64,000 nucleotides of DNA, taken from NCBI RefSeq assembly GCF_025244845.1, contig NZ_CP104264.1:496001-560000 (forward strand). Direction: 5' to 3'. The notes below the pieces were generated by a model. It did no database searches. It saw only the letters and a program-made list of their open reading frames with translations, and was not told the DNA's origin. Shown in pieces: positions 62,282 to 64,000 of this stretch; positions within the stretch are counted from its first letter, which is position 1; each line of letters opens with the position of its first letter. The stretch comes from Arthrobacter sp. zg-Y1171 (GTDB lineage: Bacteria > Actinomycetota > Actinomycetes > Actinomycetales > Micrococcaceae). The position numbers were made by a program, and so were the translations under genes.

Positions 62282-62566
62282 ATGGCAAGCCAGCAGGAAC
62301 AACTCGAGGCGTGGAGCGGCAGGCTGCTGCAGGCACTGGAACTCGAGGGCACACCGGTGGATGTCTCCGCTGTCCTCGATCTGGCTGCAGCCGCTGCGCA
62401 CAGCGTGGTGCGGCCTGCCGCCCCGCTGACCACCTTCATTGTCGGGTACGCGGCTGGCCTCGCCGCCGGCAGCGGCCAGGCCGACGACGGCGTCGCCATG
62501 CGTTCGGCCATGGCCGTAGCCACGGAACAATGCCGGAACGCCGCAACGGAAGGAGACGCCCAATGA
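62282..62566 (+). CDS. DUF6457 protein
   Basis: 94 residues, all helical: EQLEAWSGRLLQALELEG, VSAVLDLAAAAAHSVVRPAAPLTTFIVGYAAGLAAG. This pattern is that of a small family found in molybdenum cofactor clusters of actinobacteria (DUF6457, from memory). Good spacing after GAAGGAG. The stop overlaps moeA (ATGA), so its product is made in step with MoeA. Confidence 0.85.
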   Translation: MASQQEQLEAWSGRLLQALELEGTPVDVSAVLDLAAAAAHSVVRPAAPLTTFIVGYAAGLAAGSGQADDGVAMRSAMAVATEQCRNAATEGDAQ

Positions 62567-63858
62567 GCGAACATCCCGCACCCGTTATCCTGCCGGCCCA
62601 GCCCAATGCGTCCTGGGCGCAGGCCCGCCACGCCGCCTACGCAGCGGCCCGTCCGCTGCCGTATGAGACGGTGCCTTTGGACGAGGCACTCGGCCGGATC
62701 CTGGCCCTCGAAACCACTGCCCTGCAACCGGTGCCGCATTACGCCTCCGCCGCGATGGACGGATGGGTTGTTGCCGGGCCGCCGCCGTGGACTGTCATGA
62801 CCCATGAGGAACCCGAGGTGGAACGCTGGCAGATCCACCGCGAATCGGGACGCCGCGCGCTCCAGCCGGGCGAGGCCGTGGAAATCCTCACCGGCGGGCT
62901 TATCCCCGAAGGCGCCGAAGCCGTGCTGCGCTCCGAAAGCGGCAGCGTGTCGGCCACAACGCCGCCGCAGCTGACGCTCAGCGACCGCGCCAAGGAATCC
63001 GAACCGCGCGCCGGCGAACATATCCGCCCGGCCGGAGAAGAGGCGGCAGCGGGGGAGACCACCATCCCTGCGGGCAAGATGCTTAACCCGGCCCATATTG
63101 CACTGGCTGCCGTGTGCGGACATGACACCCTGCCGGTGCTGCGTTCCCCGCGCGTGTCCCTGCTGCTGACCGGGGACGAAGTCATCGAAGCCGGCCTGCC
63201 CGAGCCCGGACAGGTCCGGGACACCTTCGGACCCCAGCTGCCGCAGCTGATCACGATGCTGGGCGGACGCATCGACGTCGTCCGGCGCCTGCCGGACCGG
63301 CTGGAGGACGTGGTGGCGGCGCTGAGCAGCGAAGCCACGGACGAACTCTCCATCGCAATGTCTTCCGGCGACGTCCTCGTCACTACCGGCGGCACCGGAC
63401 GTTCCGACGCGGATCACCTGCGCCGGGCCTTGGAAGAGGTCGAGGCTGAACTCCTCATTGACGGAATCGCGATGCGTCCGGGCCATCCCACCATGCTGGC
63501 CCGGTTGCAGGACGGCCGCCTGCTGGTAGCGCTGCCCGGCAACCCGCTGGCCGCGATGATGGCGGTCTTCACCATCGTCCAACCGCTGCTGGACGGACTC
63601 CGCGGGGCACCGATTTCCCGTGAACGGCATGTCCTGGCCGGCGTGGATCTGGAACCATTGCCCGGACGGACCCGGCTGGTTCCCTGCAGCATCCAGGAAG
63701 ACCGGGCCATGCCGTCGCCGTATTTCCGCTCCGGAATGCTCCGCGGACTGGCCGAGGCGGACGCCGTTATGGTGGTGCCGCCGGAGGGCTGCATCAGGGA
63801 CCAGGCCGTGATGGCGCTGCCCCTGCCGTGGCAGGTCAACCGCGCACCGTCCGGATAA
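62563..63858 (+). CDS. moeA: Molybdopterin molybdenumtransferase (MoeA)
   Basis: 431 residues. Front ASAAMDGWVVAG (the family's SAMDGYA variant), then EAVEILTGGLIPEGAEAVLRSE, LLLTGDEVIEAG, and DVLVTTGGTGRSDADHLRRALE, where most MoeA proteins have SGGVSVGxxD; DADHL supplies the Asp. GHPTMLARLQ and VALPGNPLAAMMAVF complete the fold. MoeA inserts molybdate into adenylated molybdopterin. The frame is open ~84 codons upstream but the ATGA junction at 62563 is the start. Confidence 0.93.
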   Translation: MSEHPAPVILPAQPNASWAQARHAAYAAARPLPYETVPLDEALGRILALETTALQPVPHYASAAMDGWVVAGPPPWTVMTHEEPEVERWQIHRESGRRALQPGEAVEILTGGLIPEGAEAVLRSESGSVSATTPPQLTLSDRAKESEPRAGEHIRPAGEEAAAGETTIPAGKMLNPAHIALAAVCGHDTLPVLRSPRVSLLLTGDEVIEAGLPEPGQVRDTFGPQLPQLITMLGGRIDVVRRLPDRLEDVVAALSSEATDELSIAMSSGDVLVTTGGTGRSDADHLRRALEEVEAELLIDGIAMRPGHPTMLARLQDGRLLVALPGNPLAAMMAVFTIVQPLLDGLRGAPISRERHVLAGVDLEPLPGRTRLVPCSIQEDRAMPSPYFRSGMLRGLAEADAVMVVPPEGCIRDQAVMALPLPWQVNRAPSG

Positions 63859-63948
63859 GCCCGCACACCGGTAAAGCCGGAGCGGGACAACCCGGGGACC
63901 CCCGGCCACCCGGAGCCAGAGTCAATGCACTAAAGACAGGGAGACACC

Positions 63949-64000
63949 ATGGGACGGGTTACCCAGCGAGGGCGGGTCACACGCTTCCGGTTGGACGGGA
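63949..64000 (+). CDS. Start of a gene cut by the right edge, probably formate dehydrogenase accessory protein FdhD
   Basis: Seventeen codons (MGRVTQRGRVTRFRLDG) follow a GGGAG with a 5-base spacer. The MGRVTxR opening is that of actinobacterial FdhD sulfurtransferases, which sulfurate the molybdenum cofactor for formate dehydrogenase, and moeA/mobA upstream agree. Too short to be certain. Confidence 0.6.
   Translation, partial: MGRVTQRGRVTRFRLDG

Noticed and set aside
61810..63909. A 699-codon minus-strand frame opposite mobA/moeA
   Set aside because: Antisense shadow of well-recognised cofactor genes; no domain, no RBS.

Overview
The window is high-GC DNA, densely packed with genes on both strands. 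Short or 4-base overlaps are common, and several starts look leaderless or use GTG/TTG. This, with the gene families present (ThrE exporter, DtxR/IdeR regulator, DUF3027, DUF3263, NhaA-thioredoxin fusion, WXG100 proteins, XPB-type helicase, solo GroEL under CIRCE control), points to an actinobacterium, most likely Arthrobacter or a close Micrococcaceae relative. All assignments come from reading the sequence; no database search was run. I saw no rRNA, tRNA, CRISPR array, insertion sequence or prophage.

Region 1 (1-5049): an MFS transporter (cut by the left edge) coupled to a nucleoside hydrolase, a small basic protein, a quinone-oxidoreductase-like enzyme and a divergent Cds1-like PLP enzyme.

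Region 2 (5111-14486) is a catabolic island. It has a taurine/sulfonate-type ABC importer, a type I extradiol dioxygenase, a DUF1932 dehydrogenase, a GntR/FCD regulator and a tautomerase-hydratase-aldolase operon (GalD/LigJ/LigK-like) that turns 4-oxalomesaconate into pyruvate and oxaloacetate. The 12-bp element ATTGTTGACAAT, read on one strand or the other, occurs four times, once in front of each transcription unit. It is very probably the GntR operator and defines a compact regulon for uptake and meta-cleavage of an aromatic acid.

Region 3 (14597-39357) is mostly housekeeping and accessory genes: acetyltransferase, coiled-coil protein, PTH2 peptidyl-tRNA hydrolase, two SDRs, NhaA-thioredoxin with a tyrosine phosphatase, CoA-transferase, S4 protein, HNH nuclease, ZapE-like ATPase, DoxX, aldo/keto reductase, CYTH/CHAD protein, MFS exporters, FemAB ligase, ThrE, siderophore-interacting reductase and uracil-DNA glycosylase.

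Region 4 (39425-57838): envelope protein with a LytR C-terminal domain, cold-shock protein, groEL behind two tandem CIRCE elements, a WXG100 protein, a PhoP-like two-component system, and a tightly coupled five-gene operon (48527 down to 45311) that looks like a type VII secretion substrate module with a glycine-zipper protein and a small membrane protein. Then come an XPB-type helicase with its partner, a second cold-shock-domain protein, DUF3027, another MFS exporter, serC and a DtxR-family regulator.

Region 5 (57839-60878): two c-di-AMP (ydaO/yuaA-type) riboswitch candidates, one before an M23 peptidase and one before a pair of NlpC/P60-like secreted proteins.

Region 6 (60963-64000): an HNH nuclease behind an 18-bp perfect palindrome, then a molybdenum cofactor cluster (mobA, DUF6457, moeA, start of fdhD) running off the right edge.
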